The translations under genes and the position numbers were made by a program. The notes under the pieces are model-generated. The model saw only the letters and a program-made list of their open reading frames with translations. It was not told the origin of the DNA and ran no database searches. A stretch of DNA of 64,000 bases, from assembly GCA_002197545.1 (NCBI GenBank), contig NFUO01000749.1:1-64000 (forward strand). The letters run 5' to 3'. Below are positions 36,771-45,408 of the stretch, piece after piece; the stretch's first letter is position 1, and every line of letters begins with the position of its first letter. Source of the stretch: Acidobacteria subdivision 2 bacterium RH1 MAG20. Lineage in GTDB: Bacteria > Acidobacteriota > Terriglobia > Terriglobales > Acidobacteriaceae.

Positions 36771-37523
36771 TCAAACTGAATTTTTCCCAATTCGAGATAG
36801 CGCTCGGGCGCTTACCAGCTTTCGTTCGAGGTGGCGTTCCAGTGTGTCTACGGCGAACCGCTGAAGGTTTGTCGGTTGCTCCATCGGCCATTGCTCTTCT
36901 GAGAGTTCGTGCACGGTTCCACGGAAGATGCGGGCGGCGATAGCCGTGGACTCAGCGGAGAGGGCGATGCTGCTGTTGCGCCGATCATCCGAGCAGGTGA
37001 CTCCGTCGCTGGTGGCCGAGTACCAGATTGTGCCGCCACGCAGGTCGAGGCCGCAGACGACGCAATGGCCAAGCTCCGGCATCCAGCCCATCAGACGGTT
37101 CATCCAGAGGGCGAAGTAGATGACCGGCACAGAGACGCGGCCTACCTGAATCTCCTGCAGCACGGCGAGTGCCAGCCGGAAGACTGCGTCTTCGGGAGCC
37201 TGCTCCGGCAGGGCTTCTTCGAGGACTTCGGCTACCAGTTGGAGGGCTGCGGTTCGGGCGTAGTCGATAGGACGGCTGAGGGGCGAGGAGAGGATTTCAA
37301 AGGCATCGAGGCGGACGAGCTCCTGCTTTGGCCTCTCGGCGTAGGTGGCGCGGACGTGGGTCATCGGCTCCAGTGCTCCGCCGAATCGGCGGCGAGAGCG
37401 CATGGCGTGGCGGGCGACTCCCTTGATGCGGCCGTGTTCGCGCGTGAAGAGGCTGACCAGCAGGTCTGCCTCCTGGAAGGGCCATGCGCGTAATACGATT
37501 GCTTCGCTTTGCCGCTGTATCAT
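36771..37523 (-). CDS. recO: DNA repair protein RecO
   Basis: A 250-residue RecO. The N-terminal OB-fold reads SEAIVLRAWPFQEADLLVSLFTREHGRIKGVARHAMRSRRRFGGALEPMT, followed by the helical domain and a CVVCG zinc-type segment at about 165. RecO binds ssDNA and SSB and loads RecA with RecR in gap repair. Of the usual four Cys of the zinc site, three are visible (C-x2-C and one downstream). The ATG at 37523 starts the conserved sequence. It is upstream of and in the same direction as glyQ/glyS. Confidence 0.92.
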   Translation of the reverse strand: MIQRQSEAIVLRAWPFQEADLLVSLFTREHGRIKGVARHAMRSRRRFGGALEPMTHVRATYAERPKQELVRLDAFEILSSPLSRPIDYARTAALQLVAEVLEEALPEQAPEDAVFRLALAVLQEIQVGRVSVPVIYFALWMNRLMGWMPELGHCVVCGLDLRGGTIWYSATSDGVTCSDDRRNSSIALSAESTAIAARIFRGTVHELSEEQWPMEQPTNLQRFAVDTLERHLERKLVSARALSRIGKNSV

Positions 37524-37598
37524 TCGCGTCCTGGGTTCAGGGTAAAGCAAGTGGACGTTTTGGTGGTTCGCTCTCTGCGGCGAAGGGTGAGAAACACA

Positions 37599-37641
37599 GC
37601 GACAGCAAAAACAAAACGCGCAGCCCCTTGGCTGCGCGTTT
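37599..37641 (-). terminator. Strong rho-independent terminator of the ferredoxin gene
   Basis: A 12-bp perfect stem: AAACGCGCAGCC (37614-37625) with GGCTGCGCGTTT (37630-37641), four-base loop. On the minus strand it is followed by TGTTTTTGCTG. It lies 25 bases after the ferredoxin stop and insulates recO. Confidence 0.9.
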
Positions 37642-37665
37642 CTGTAGATTTATGCTTCGACGAAA

Positions 37666-37926
37666 CTACCGACCGAAGTGGGTCGCATTCTTCGTCTGGT
37701 ATTCAGCCCACTTTTCGGGCAGGTCGTCTCCGGCGTAGATCGCCGATACGGGGCAGACGGGCACACATGCGCCGCAATCGATGCACTCGACCGGATCGAT
37801 AAACAGTTGTTCGGCGTCAGCGTGGCCGTCCTCATCCTTCTTCGGGTGGATGCAGTCCACCGGGCAAGCATCCACGCAAGCCGAATCTTTAGTCCCGATG
37901 CACGGTTCCGCAATCACGTAAGCCAT
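37666..37926 (-). CDS. 7Fe/8Fe bacterial-type ferredoxin
   Basis: An 86-residue ferredoxin. Cysteines at 9, 17, 21 and 25 (C-x7-C-x3-C-x3-C) and 48, 51, 54 and 58 (C-x2-C-x2-C-x3-C) fit a FdxA-like protein with one [3Fe-4S] or atypical and one [4Fe-4S] cluster. It transfers electrons at low potential in the cytoplasm; the partner is not evident. Strong Shine-Dalgarno (AAGGGAG) upstream. Monocistronic with its own terminator. Confidence 0.92.
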   Translation of the reverse strand: MAYVIAEPCIGTKDSACVDACPVDCIHPKKDEDGHADAEQLFIDPVECIDCGACVPVCPVSAIYAGDDLPEKWAEYQTKNATHFGR

Positions 37927-38165
37927 CTTGTTAAATCTCCCTTTTTACAACTTGAAAATCACTGCCTGTGTCTGAGCTTGTGTGTCTCGATTTTAGCAGC
38001 ACTTCTTGGTCACTCTGCAAATGAACTTTTCTACAGAATACGACTTTTCTGGACCTATTTCGAGTTGAGACGGTCAGCGTGCGTCTTCGAAATGGTTTGG
38101 GGGATTATGACAATGCAGGAGAGCATGTTAGAAGAACAAGCAACAAGTGACTGGGCGAGGTTTAC

Positions 38166-38207
38166 ATTCCCACCCATCGCGATGAAACTGCGATGGATGG
38201 GGCACCC
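38166..38207. repeat. Palindromic repeat with GATGAAACT loop (copy 1)
   Basis: CCCACCCATCGC (38169-38180) pairs with GCGATGGATGGG (38190-38201), one mismatch, around the loop GATGAAACT. It lies in the 327-base gap between the ferredoxin and the phosphatase gene. The rest of that gap holds only the ferredoxin promoter side and no convincing gene. Confidence 0.75.
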
Positions 38208-38253
38208 GCTCCTTTGTTGCTGTCCGAGGAGAACAGGCAACGGCACAATGGGA

Positions 38254-39129
38254 TCAATTCGCTTGTTGCGCTCGTCTGGCGGCGAACTCTGCCGGCGTGG
38301 GTATCGGTCCCAGATCGCGGCCTGCAAACATCTCGGTGAAGACGTGGGTTATCTCTGGCAGGATTAACTTGTTCGTCGCCAATACCTCGCGGCTGTCGAG
38401 CGTGAACTTGCCGCCGTCAAAGTGGGTTACGGTTCCGCCTGCCTCTGTCACCAGAAGCACGCCGGCGGAGGTGTCCCAGGGATTCAGGTTGAACTCCCAG
38501 AAGCCGTCGAGCCGTCCGCAGGCGACATAGGCCAGATCGAGCGCCGCCGAACCTGCGCGGCGGACGCCGTGGGAACGCAGCGTGATCTGCTGGTAGAAGT
38601 GCACATTGGGGCTGGCGTGCCGCTTCTGGCTGGGGAAGCCGGTCGCGGTCAGAGATTCCTGCAGCGTCTTGGTCCTTGATACATGGATGGCGCGGCCGTT
38701 GAGAAAGGCGCCCTTCCCGCGTTCCGCGGTAAACATCTCGTTGCGCAGGGGATCGTAGATGACTCCGGCAACGATCTCTCCGTCCGCATCAGCCGCCAAT
38801 CCGGCGGGACGATGCTCCAGGCCCAGCACGACGCAAAAAGCGGGAAAGCCGTGGGCGAAGTTGGTGGTGCCGTCGAGCGGATCGACGTACCAGCGATACT
38901 CGCTCTCCATCTGGTCGCGGGTTCCCTCTTCGCCATAGACGCCGTGGGCGGGAAAGGCAGCCTTCAGCTTTTCGCGGATGAGCTGTTCGCTGGCGCGGTC
39001 GGCCTCGGTGACGATGTCAACGTCGCCCTTGTACTCGGTAGAGACACCTTTTCCATAGAATTTCCGAAGCAAGGCGCCAGCCTGTCGCGCGATTCCGTCT
39101 GCTATGTGGGCAAACTCAAATTTATTCAC
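38254..39129 (-). CDS. Inositol monophosphatase (SuhB) family protein
   Basis: A 291-residue Mg-dependent phosphatase. Motifs: GVYGEEGT, WYVDPLDGTTNFAHGFPAFCVVLGLE (WxDPLDGTxNF metal site), and FWEFNLNPWDTSAGVLLVTEAGGTVTHFDGG (WDxAAG-like motif). Substrates in the family include inositol-1-phosphate, NAD(P)H-derived PAP and fructose-1,6-bisphosphate, and the exact one cannot be assigned. The gene is last in a moaD-moaE-VWA-phosphatase series, 29 bases after the VWA gene. Confidence 0.9.
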   Translation of the reverse strand: MNKFEFAHIADGIARQAGALLRKFYGKGVSTEYKGDVDIVTEADRASEQLIREKLKAAFPAHGVYGEEGTRDQMESEYRWYVDPLDGTTNFAHGFPAFCVVLGLEHRPAGLAADADGEIVAGVIYDPLRNEMFTAERGKGAFLNGRAIHVSRTKTLQESLTATGFPSQKRHASPNVHFYQQITLRSHGVRRAGSAALDLAYVACGRLDGFWEFNLNPWDTSAGVLLVTEAGGTVTHFDGGKFTLDSREVLATNKLILPEITHVFTEMFAGRDLGPIPTPAEFAARRAQQAN

Positions 39130-39158
39130 AAGAACCTCTCAGTCTTCTCACTGTAAGA

Positions 39159-40088
39159 CTAACGCGCATCCGAATAGTATCCGGTGCGGTATCGCAAGGA
39201 ATATTTGTCGCGCAGGGCCGGGTCTTTCATCTGCACGTTGATGGCGCGAAACGATTGGTCGTGCCGCACACCTTGCGGAGCATAGTACCCGAGCACGTAC
39301 TGGGTCCGCAGATCGTCCGATACGCGGGCGAAGGCAGGTTCGAGGGCTTTGGGGTCTTCGACGTAGTAGTATTTGCCTCCGGTGTCGCGCGCCATCTGGA
39401 TGAGGGCATGCTCGCCGCCGGTGTTGCGCCCGGCGTCGGCCTCGACGGGCACGATGATGAGCGAGTACATCATGGCTCCGGCACGCTGCGCCTCTTCCAA
39501 AGCCTGCTCGTAGCGCGTCCCCTTGGTGTCGACACCGTCGGTAATCAGTACCAGAACGCGCCGCCGTCCGGCGTCCTGGCGGGTCGCGGCGAGACGCTGC
39601 GCGCCTAGATAGATAGCGTCATACAAGACGGTTTCGTCGCCAGACTGCAGGTTGTTCAGCCCTCGCTCAATCTGCTTTTTTTGATTGGTGAACGGCACGA
39701 TCTCGCGGACGGAGTCGGAAAAATCCATCAGGTCGAGCTCGTCCTGATCGCGGAGGAGGGCATTGACGAAGTGCTTGGCAGCCTCTTTCTCCAGCCGTTC
39801 ATCAGCGAGTACGCTTCCACTGGCGTCGATGGCGAGCACGATGGAGAGGGGCGTGGAAGACTCCTTTTCGAAGAAGGCAATCTTCTGGGGACGCTTGTCT
39901 TCACTGATCTGAAAGTCGTTCTGGGTGAGACCGGAGACGGGAGCGCCGTGCTCGTCCACCACGTTGACAGCTACGTTGACGAGCCGGGTTTCGACCTTGA
40001 TGGTCGGCACCTGCGGCGGCGGCGGACGGCGTTCGATGGGGGCCTGGGGCAGCAGGGCCGCGCCGAGGATGATGGCGGCCAGCTTCAT
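39159..40088 (-). CDS. Exported VWFA-domain protein (Acidobacteria type)
   Basis: A 309-residue protein with a short signal-like N-terminus (MKLAAIILGAALLPQAP), a Pro-rich segment, a beta domain (KVETRLVNVAVNVVDEHGAPVSGLTQNDFQISED) and a von Willebrand A domain with an intact MIDAS (DASGS, T in GDETVLYD, and LITDGVDT). The N-terminal part matches the family of VWFA-related proteins abundant in Acidobacteriota. Function unknown; probably metal-dependent adhesion in the envelope. The start overlaps the moaE stop by four bases (ATGA), so it is translationally coupled to molybdopterin genes. Confidence 0.85.
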   Translation of the reverse strand: MKLAAIILGAALLPQAPIERRPPPPQVPTIKVETRLVNVAVNVVDEHGAPVSGLTQNDFQISEDKRPQKIAFFEKESSTPLSIVLAIDASGSVLADERLEKEAAKHFVNALLRDQDELDLMDFSDSVREIVPFTNQKKQIERGLNNLQSGDETVLYDAIYLGAQRLAATRQDAGRRRVLVLITDGVDTKGTRYEQALEEAQRAGAMMYSLIIVPVEADAGRNTGGEHALIQMARDTGGKYYYVEDPKALEPAFARVSDDLRTQYVLGYYAPQGVRHDQSFRAINVQMKDPALRDKYSLRYRTGYYSDAR

Positions 40089-40537
40089 CCCGGCGTCTCC
40101 TTAGAGGCGATGAAATCATCGGGGAATGGCTCGCCCGCAGCCCAGACTGCGCCGTCGACGAAGTGCTCTTTCTTCCAGATGGGCACAGTCTTCTTGAGCG
40201 TGTCGATGAGCCAGCGGCAGGCGTCGAAGGCCGCTCCGCGATGAGCGGACGCGACTACGATCAGGACGCTGGTCTCGCCGACTTCGAGGCGTCCGAGGCG
40301 ATGGAGCAGGGCCACGTCGCGGATGGGGAATTTGGTGAGGGCTTCGGTTGCGAGGCCGCGCATCTGGCTGAGCGCCATCTCTTCGTAGGCCTCGTAGTCG
40401 AGAAAAAGTGTCTGGCGGCCGCGGGTGTTGTCGCGCACGATGCCGTCGAAGACGCAGACCGCGCCATCGGTGGCGGCCTTCATCTCGTCGAGAACATGCG
40501 CGGATGCAATGACTGTTGTGCCAAGCTCTACTCTCAT
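40085..40537 (-). CDS. moaE: Molybdopterin synthase catalytic subunit MoaE
   Basis: A 150-residue large subunit of MPT synthase that transfers sulfur from MoaD thiocarboxylate to precursor Z (cPMP). Conserved: GAVCVFDGIVRDNTRGRQTLFLDYEAYEEMA, VALLHRLGRLEVGETSVLIVVASAHR and the active-site lysines in LKKTVPIWKKEHF. The ATG at 40537 overlaps the moaD stop by four bases; a start three codons earlier is possible but less coupled. The downstream VWA gene overlaps its end. Confidence 0.94.
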   Translation of the reverse strand: MRVELGTTVIASAHVLDEMKAATDGAVCVFDGIVRDNTRGRQTLFLDYEAYEEMALSQMRGLATEALTKFPIRDVALLHRLGRLEVGETSVLIVVASAHRGAAFDACRWLIDTLKKTVPIWKKEHFVDGAVWAAGEPFPDDFIASKETPG

Positions 40538-40800
40538 GCCGCGCACCTGCTTTGCGTGCCTCCGCTTACGGGAGGCAATAGAGCGACCTCATCGCCTTCG
40601 TGCAGCACCGTGGATAGGCCGGCATAATCTCGATTGACCGCCACCGCCAGCGTCCTCCAGACGTCGCTCTGCTTAGACGTTTGAGCGCGCAAAAGGCTGA
40701 GTAGAACTTCGACGGTTGCGTCATCGGGCACGTCCAGCGGCTGCTGCCGGCGCGCGAATAAATCTTTTAATGTTCCGAAATAAAGCACGTTGACGCGCAT
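40534..40800 (-). CDS. moaD: MoaD sulfur carrier with extension after Gly-Gly
   Basis: An 88-residue ubiquitin-fold MPT synthase small subunit (MRVNVLYFGTLKDLF... EGDEVALLPPVSGG). MoaD normally ends with Gly-Gly, whose C-terminus is adenylated by MoeB and thiocarboxylated. Here seven residues (TQSRCAA) follow G80-G81, before a TGA that overlaps the moaE start. It must be trimmed, be inactive as encoded, or be read through the overlap differently. TATGCT six bases before the ATG suggests a leaderless mRNA. A MoeB/ThiF protein is encoded at 55857-56939. Confidence 0.9.
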   Translation of the reverse strand: MRVNVLYFGTLKDLFARRQQPLDVPDDATVEVLLSLLRAQTSKQSDVWRTLAVAVNRDYAGLSTVLHEGDEVALLPPVSGGTQSRCAA

Positions 40801-40883
40801 ACCGGTAGCATACCGCGCCGATGAGTTTAAAGCGGTTTCCCAGATGGCACAAAGTCTTCCTGGTCAAACGAAAGGCAAATACA

Positions 40884-40942
40884 GGGGTCTCTCCACTGCG
40901 TAGCGCACGATGAAACTGTGCGCTGCTCCGGTCGAGATGACG
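40884..40942. repeat. Palindromic repeat with GATGAAACT loop (copy 2)
   Basis: AGCGCAC (40902-40908) pairs with GTGCGCT (40918-40924) around GATGAAACT. The flanks GGGGTCTCTCCACTGCG and GCTCCGGTCGAGATGACG resemble those of the copy at 43715-43773. It lies between moaD and the lon terminator. Confidence 0.75.
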
Positions 40943-40977
40943 TACTCTTTTGTCCTCACAGAAACATTACAAATGTC

Positions 40978-41014
40978 CTAAAGAAAAGAGCGGCCCCACG
41001 ATGGGAGCCGCTCT
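40978..41014 (-). terminator. Rho-independent terminator of lon
   Basis: AGAGCGGCCCC (40987-40997) pairs with GGG-A-GCCGCTCT (41003-41014), with one bulged base; on the minus strand the stem is followed by TTTTCTTTAGG. It lies 20 bases after the lon stop. Confidence 0.85.
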
Positions 41015-41034
41015 GGATTGAGTTGCGAGCCTGC

Positions 41035-43485
41035 TTACACGGTCGCTTGCAATACTTCTTCGCGGACCTGCTCGTCCTGGGCTGCTTCGCGCTTGGTGTG
41101 AGGCAACGCTACGGCGAGCACTTCTTCGATGCGAGAGGCATAGTGGATGGTGACGCCCTCGGTCTGGTCGGGGGTTAGGTCCTCGTCGACCTGCTGCCTG
41201 CACTCGGTCGGCATGATGACGTCGCGGACTCCGGCACGCTTGGCGGCGAGGAACTTCTCCTTGATCCCGCCGACCGGCAGCACATTGCCGCTGAGGGTGA
41301 TCTCGCCGGTCATCGCGGTCAGCGGATGCACGGGGGTATCCGTCAGCAGGCTCACCAGCGCGGTGGCCATGGTCACGCCAGCCGAGGGGCCATCCTTCGG
41401 GATCGCTCCGGCAGGCACGTGGATGTGCAGGTCGGAGTCCTTGGTGAAGTCCTCGTCGAGGCCGAGGGACACGGCGTTCGAGCGGACCCAGGTGAGCGCG
41501 GCCTGCATGCTCTCTTTCATCACATCGCCGATCTGGCCGGTGATGGTGAAGCCGCCCTTGCCCTTCATGCGGTTGGCTTCGATGAAGAGGACGTCGCCGC
41601 CAGCCGGTGTCCAGGCGAGGCCTACCGCGACGCCTGCGCGCTTCGTGCGCTCAGCGATCTCGGTGTCGACGCGTACCTTGATGCCGCCGAGGAACTCGTG
41701 GACGATCTCCGGGGTGATGACGACTTTTTCCGTCTTGCCCTCGGCTACGCGGCGCGCTACCTTGCGGCAGACGGTCCCGATGAGCTGTTCGAGCTTGCGG
41801 ACGCCGGCCTCGCGGGTGTAGTGGCGCGAGATCAGATGGACGCTGGCGGTTGGGAACTCGACCATCTCAGGATTGATGCCGTTCTCCTTGATCTGGCGCG
41901 GAATAAGGTAACGCTCTGCAATGTTGACCTTCTCCTCCTCGGTGTAGCCCGTGAGTTCGATGATCTCCATGCGGTCGAGCAGCGGCGCGGGAACCGTGTC
42001 GAGCTGGTTCGCCGTGCAGATGAAGAGCACCTTCGAGAGGTCGAACGGCTGGTCGAGATAGTTGTCGCGGAACGTGTTGTTCTGTTCCGGGTCCAGCGTT
42101 TCGAGCAGCGCGCTGGCGGGGTCGCCACGGAAGTCGCGGCCCAGCTTGTCGATCTCGTCGAGCATGAAGACAGGGTCGTTGGTCTCGACGCGCTTCAGGT
42201 TCTGGATGATCTGGCCGGGGAGCGCACCGATGTAGGTGCGGCGATGGCCACGAATCTCCGCCTCGTCGTGCATTCCGCCGAGCGAGATGCGGGAGAACTT
42301 GCGTCCCAGGGCACGCGCGATGCTGCGTCCCAGCGAGGTCTTGCCGACGCCCGGAGGTCCGACGAAGCAGAGGATTGGCCCCTTCATGTCCGGCTTGAGA
42401 CGGCGGACGGAGAGGTAGTCGAGGATGCGGTCCTTGACCTTCTGCAGGCCGTAGTGGTCGGTGTCGAGGATCTCCTTGGCTTTGACGATGTCGATCTCGC
42501 TGGCGGAGCTCTTTGACCACGGCAGCACGGCGAGCCACTCGACGTAGTTGCGCGTCAGGCTGTAGTCGGCGGCCATGGCGTTCATCCGGCTCAGGCGGCC
42601 TAGTTCCTTCAGGGCATCCTTCTTGACCTCTTCCGGCATTCCGGCGTTTTCGATCTTCTCTTTCAGCTCGGCGATGTCCTTCTGGGAGTCGTCGAGGTCG
42701 CCCAGTTCTTTCTGGATGGCCTTCATCTGCTCACGGAGGTAGTAGTCGCGCTGCGACTGCTGCACGGAGTCCTGAACTTCGCTTTGGATCTTGTTGCGAA
42801 GCTGCTGAACTTCAAGCTCTTTGGCGAGATGCTTGTTGATGCGCTCCAGACGGGCAGAGATATCCGGGGTTTCGAGAAGCTCCTGCTTATCGGTGGTAGT
42901 GAGGAACGGCAACGACGAGGCGATAAAGTCGGCGAGCCGTCCGGGCTCTTCGATGTTGATCGCAATCGTCTGCAGATCGTCCGACAGAGTCGGAGACGAG
43001 GTCACAATCTGCTGAAACTGGCTGACGACGTTGCGCTGCAACGCCTCGGCCTCGGGAGAGGCAGTCGGCTCAATCTCTTCGATGATCTCGCATTCCGCGG
43101 TCATAAACGGCGTCAACTGCGCGAACTCGCCCACGTGGACACGCTCATTGCCCTCGGTGAACACAAAGAGGCTCTGGTTGGGCATTTTGACGACTTTATG
43201 AACGGTCGCGCGTGTCCCTATGGCGTATAAATCCGCTCCCTGCGGCGTGTCCTGGCGCGCATCTCTCTGGGCCACCACAAGGATGGTCTTTTCTTCGCCG
43301 AGGGATTGAATGAGCTGGATAGAACTCTCGCGACCGACGGTCAGAGGCAGCACGGCATGAGGGAAGAGCACGGTATCGCGTACAGGCAGCACCGGAATCG
43401 GACTTTTTGTAACTTCCTGTTCCCCGGGCGTTTCTCCGTTTTTTGATGCCTTTGGTTGAATGACGCTTACGAAATCGTTTGGCAT
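41035..43485 (-). CDS. lon: ATP-dependent protease Lon
   Basis: An 816-residue LonA. N-terminal substrate-binding domain ([23 protein letters not shown]), coiled-coil segment ([19 protein letters not shown]), AAA+ module with Walker [10 protein letters not shown] near 375, and the Ser-Lys protease domain with PKDGPSAG (Ser near 703) and [14 protein letters not shown]. It degrades misfolded and regulatory proteins in the cytoplasm. The ATG at 43485 has GAGGG seven bases upstream; the 14 codons of open frame before it are unlikely to be translated. A heat-shock promoter was not recognised upstream. Confidence 0.97.
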   Translation of the reverse strand: MPNDFVSVIQPKASKNGETPGEQEVTKSPIPVLPVRDTVLFPHAVLPLTVGRESSIQLIQSLGEEKTILVVAQRDARQDTPQGADLYAIGTRATVHKVVKMPNQSLFVFTEGNERVHVGEFAQLTPFMTAECEIIEEIEPTASPEAEALQRNVVSQFQQIVTSSPTLSDDLQTIAINIEEPGRLADFIASSLPFLTTTDKQELLETPDISARLERINKHLAKELEVQQLRNKIQSEVQDSVQQSQRDYYLREQMKAIQKELGDLDDSQKDIAELKEKIENAGMPEEVKKDALKELGRLSRMNAMAADYSLTRNYVEWLAVLPWSKSSASEIDIVKAKEILDTDHYGLQKVKDRILDYLSVRRLKPDMKGPILCFVGPPGVGKTSLGRSIARALGRKFSRISLGGMHDEAEIRGHRRTYIGALPGQIIQNLKRVETNDPVFMLDEIDKLGRDFRGDPASALLETLDPEQNNTFRDNYLDQPFDLSKVLFICTANQLDTVPAPLLDRMEIIELTGYTEEEKVNIAERYLIPRQIKENGINPEMVEFPTASVHLISRHYTREAGVRKLEQLIGTVCRKVARRVAEGKTEKVVITPEIVHEFLGGIKVRVDTEIAERTKRAGVAVGLAWTPAGGDVLFIEANRMKGKGGFTITGQIGDVMKESMQAALTWVRSNAVSLGLDEDFTKDSDLHIHVPAGAIPKDGPSAGVTMATALVSLLTDTPVHPLTAMTGEITLSGNVLPVGGIKEKFLAAKRAGVRDVIMPTECRQQVDEDLTPDQTEGVTIHYASRIEEVLAVALPHTKREAAQDEQVREEVLQATV

Positions 43486-43714
43486 TGAGTGTCCCTCTAT
43501 CAGATTACCAGCTATTGGATGCAGCAAGTCTTAATCTGGTCGCAACCCGAGCCCCTATCGTCTAAGACGCCGTCTGCCCTCCCTCCGTCATCGGCGAAGC
43601 CAACCTTTTCATCAGCGGGCCGATTTCTCGCCTTGGCAGTATCGACATAAGGTGAGTTGGACTGAAGAACATGTGGTGAAAGAGAACGAGAAAACCCGGC
43701 ATCACGAGCCGACC

Positions 43715-43773
43715 GCAGGTCCTTCGACTCCGCATCTCGCGATGAGACTGCGAGATGCTCCGCTCAGGATGAC
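43715..43773. repeat. Palindromic repeat with GATGAGACT loop (copy 3)
   Basis: GCATCTCGC (43732-43740) pairs perfectly with GCGAGATGC (43750-43758) around GATGAGACT. Flanks are GGTCCTTCGACTCC and TCCGCTCAGGATGACA. It occupies part of the 338-base gap between lon and pheA; upstream of it (43486-43714) I see only the lon promoter region without a clear element. Confidence 0.8.
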
Positions 43774-43823
43774 AATTTTTATATCAATCAATCATTTACG
43801 CCTGGTCTATATGTCGATACTGC

Positions 43824-44645
43824 CTAGGCGGCATGGTAGCGCCCCAGAACTTTGACCATGCGGCAATGTTTGTGCAATGCGGCTACCGCAGCGTCGGCTT
43901 TTGCCACGTTTTCGAACCGGACATCGACGTAAAAAACATACTCCCAGGGGCTGCCGGGGACCGGACGCGACTCAATTTTGGTCAAATCCACGCCCGCCTC
44001 AGCCAGCAGCTTCAAAGCGGCGACCAGGGTTCCAGGCCTGTGCTCGATGGCAAAGGCCAGGCTCATCTTGTCTGCTTTTTCTGCTTCGTTGTCGTCGGCA
44101 GCGGCATCCTCCCTGCGGATCAGGTGGAAGCGAGTGTAGTTCGCGGCGTGGTCTTCGACCCCGGCCATCAGGACCTCGGCGCCGTACTCGGTGGCCGCAA
44201 GCTCGGGGGCCATTCCTGCGGTGTCTCGCAGGCCAGCTTCCATCAGATGCTTCACACTGCCTGCCGTGTCGTAGAACGGCACTACTTCAAACTCAGGATG
44301 GCCGGCAAGAAAGTGGCGGCACTGCGATAACGCTACCGGATGCGACATTACGCGGCGCACCTCTGCGAGCTTTACCCCAGGCATGACAATCAGGTTGTGA
44401 CGAATGTGCATCTGGCTCTCGCGCTCGATTCGCACGGGCAGCTCAAGCAGCAGATCATAGTGCTCGGCGACCGAACCGTGGAGGCTGTTTTCGATGGGCA
44501 GCACTGCGCCGTCGACCTCGCCTGAGACAACCTTTGCCAACACTTCGGCGGATACGCTGCACGCGACGATCTCCGCGTTGCCCAACATATCGAGGGTCGC
44601 CATGTGACTGTTCGAACCCATCTCTCCCTGAATCGCTATCTTCAA
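43824..44645 (-). CDS. pheA: Prephenate dehydratase with ACT domain
   Basis: A 273-residue monofunctional enzyme converting prephenate to phenylpyruvate in Phe synthesis. Conserved: IQGEMGSNSHMATLDML, GAVLPIENSLHGSVAEHYDLLLE, MSHPVALSQCRHFL, YDTAGSVKHLM, and the feedback ACT domain KMSLAFAIEHRPGTLVAALKLLAEAGVDLTKIESRPVPGSPWEYVFYVD (ESRP motif), which binds Phe. There is no chorismate mutase domain. A CATAAAAT -10-like element lies 28 bases upstream. No attenuator is seen here, in contrast to aroK. Confidence 0.95.
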   Translation of the reverse strand: MKIAIQGEMGSNSHMATLDMLGNAEIVACSVSAEVLAKVVSGEVDGAVLPIENSLHGSVAEHYDLLLELPVRIERESQMHIRHNLIVMPGVKLAEVRRVMSHPVALSQCRHFLAGHPEFEVVPFYDTAGSVKHLMEAGLRDTAGMAPELAATEYGAEVLMAGVEDHAANYTRFHLIRREDAAADDNEAEKADKMSLAFAIEHRPGTLVAALKLLAEAGVDLTKIESRPVPGSPWEYVFYVDVRFENVAKADAAVAALHKHCRMVKVLGRYHAA

Positions 44646-44794
44646 ATCAGACCCCTCAAAAGCTCATATTTTATGCTCACTGGCAACCTCGCCCTTCTGC
44701 CCGGCAACTTACAACAGGAAGGCCATGCGCCCTAAGCAGTGATTTCTTGCGAACGGCAGAAACAAACGCCGGACAGCACTCAGGAGAACGACAA

Positions 44795-44944
44795 ATGCTT
44801 TGGACTATCACGATTATCCTCTTCATTCTCTGGATCGTAGGACTGGTCAGCAGCTATACGCTCGGCGGCTGGATTCATATCCTCCTGGTCCTTGCCATCA
44901 TCGTTCTTATCTTCAACCTCATGTCCGGTAGACGAGCTCTTTAG
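44795..44944 (+). CDS. Small lmo0937-family membrane protein
   Basis: A 49-residue protein made of two hydrophobic helices (TIILFILWIVGLVSSYTLGGWIHILLVLAIIVLIFNLM) and a basic tail SGRRAL. It matches the lmo0937/DUF5670 small membrane protein family, commonly stress-induced and of unknown function. A good Shine-Dalgarno (AGGAG) lies eight bases before the ATG. It precedes the CsbD gene by 58 bases, and both probably belong to a stress regulon. Confidence 0.82.
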   Translation: MLWTITIILFILWIVGLVSSYTLGGWIHILLVLAIIVLIFNLMSGRRAL

Positions 44945-45002
44945 CCCGGCCGATGAACGGGATCCGGCCCTCAACCAAAAGCATCGAAATTGGAGTTCCA
45001 TC

Positions 45003-45359
45003 ATGAACAAGGAAAAAGCAGCGGGTAAATTCGACCAGGTCGCCGGCAAAGTCAAGGAGAAGGTTGGCGAAGCAGTTGGAGATCAGAAACTGGCTAATTC
45101 AGGCGCGGCCCAGCAGGTAAAAGGCGCAGCGAAGGAAACCTGGGGCAATGTCAAGGATACGGCATCCGCCGCGGGCGATAAGGCCCGCGCTCAGAGCCGC
45201 GTAGAAGGCGCGGATCTGAAACAGCGCACGGAAGAGAAGGCCCATGACATTCGCGAGAAGATTACATCTACCGCGCAGAACGTCAAGGACAATATCAACG
45301 CCAAGATGGACCACATCAAGCACGATCTGCATCACGACGACGTCCGGCAAGTCCACTAA
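45003..45359 (+). CDS. CsbD-family stress protein
   Basis: A 118-residue hydrophilic helical protein. The N-terminus MNKEKAAGKFDQVAGKVKEKVGEAVGDQKLANSG is the CsbD domain; LEA-like Lys/Ala/Asp-rich repeats follow (KGAAKETWGNVKDTASAAGDKAR), ending in a His/Asp-rich tail. CsbD proteins are induced by general stress; the mechanism is unknown. The length is twice that of B. subtilis CsbD because of the added helix-rich tail. Likely in an operon with the preceding membrane protein. Confidence 0.88.
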   Translation: MNKEKAAGKFDQVAGKVKEKVGEAVGDQKLANSGAAQQVKGAAKETWGNVKDTASAAGDKARAQSRVEGADLKQRTEEKAHDIREKITSTAQNVKDNINAKMDHIKHDLHHDDVRQVH

Positions 45360-45374
45360 ACCGCAGAACACATC

Positions 45375-45408
45375 AGAAAAGGCCCACCTTCATCGGCGGG
45401 CCTTTTCT
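45375..45408. terminator. Bidirectional terminator between csbD-type gene and prenyltransferase gene
   Basis: AGAAAAGGCCC (45375-45385) pairs with GGGCCTTTTCT (45398-45408). The T-run on the plus strand serves the CsbD gene and the A-run gives T's on the minus strand. The right arm reaches into the stop codon of the convergent prenyltransferase gene. Confidence 0.8.

Noticed and set aside
38055..38327. A 90-codon minus-strand frame between the phosphatase and the ferredoxin genes
   Set aside because: It crosses the palindromic repeat (copy 1) and the end of the phosphatase gene; looks repeat-derived rather than genic.
41326..42516. A 396-codon plus-strand open frame opposite lon
   Set aside because: Asp/Val/Glu/Gly-rich mirror of the lon coding sequence, with no start signal and no family.
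43652..43855. A 67-codon open frame between lon and pheA
   Set aside because: It runs through the palindromic repeat (copy 3), has no Shine-Dalgarno, and overlaps the end of pheA.
44646..44794. Phe attenuator upstream of pheA, by analogy with aroK
   Set aside because: Only trivial 4-6 codon ORFs are present and no terminator/antiterminator pair was found.
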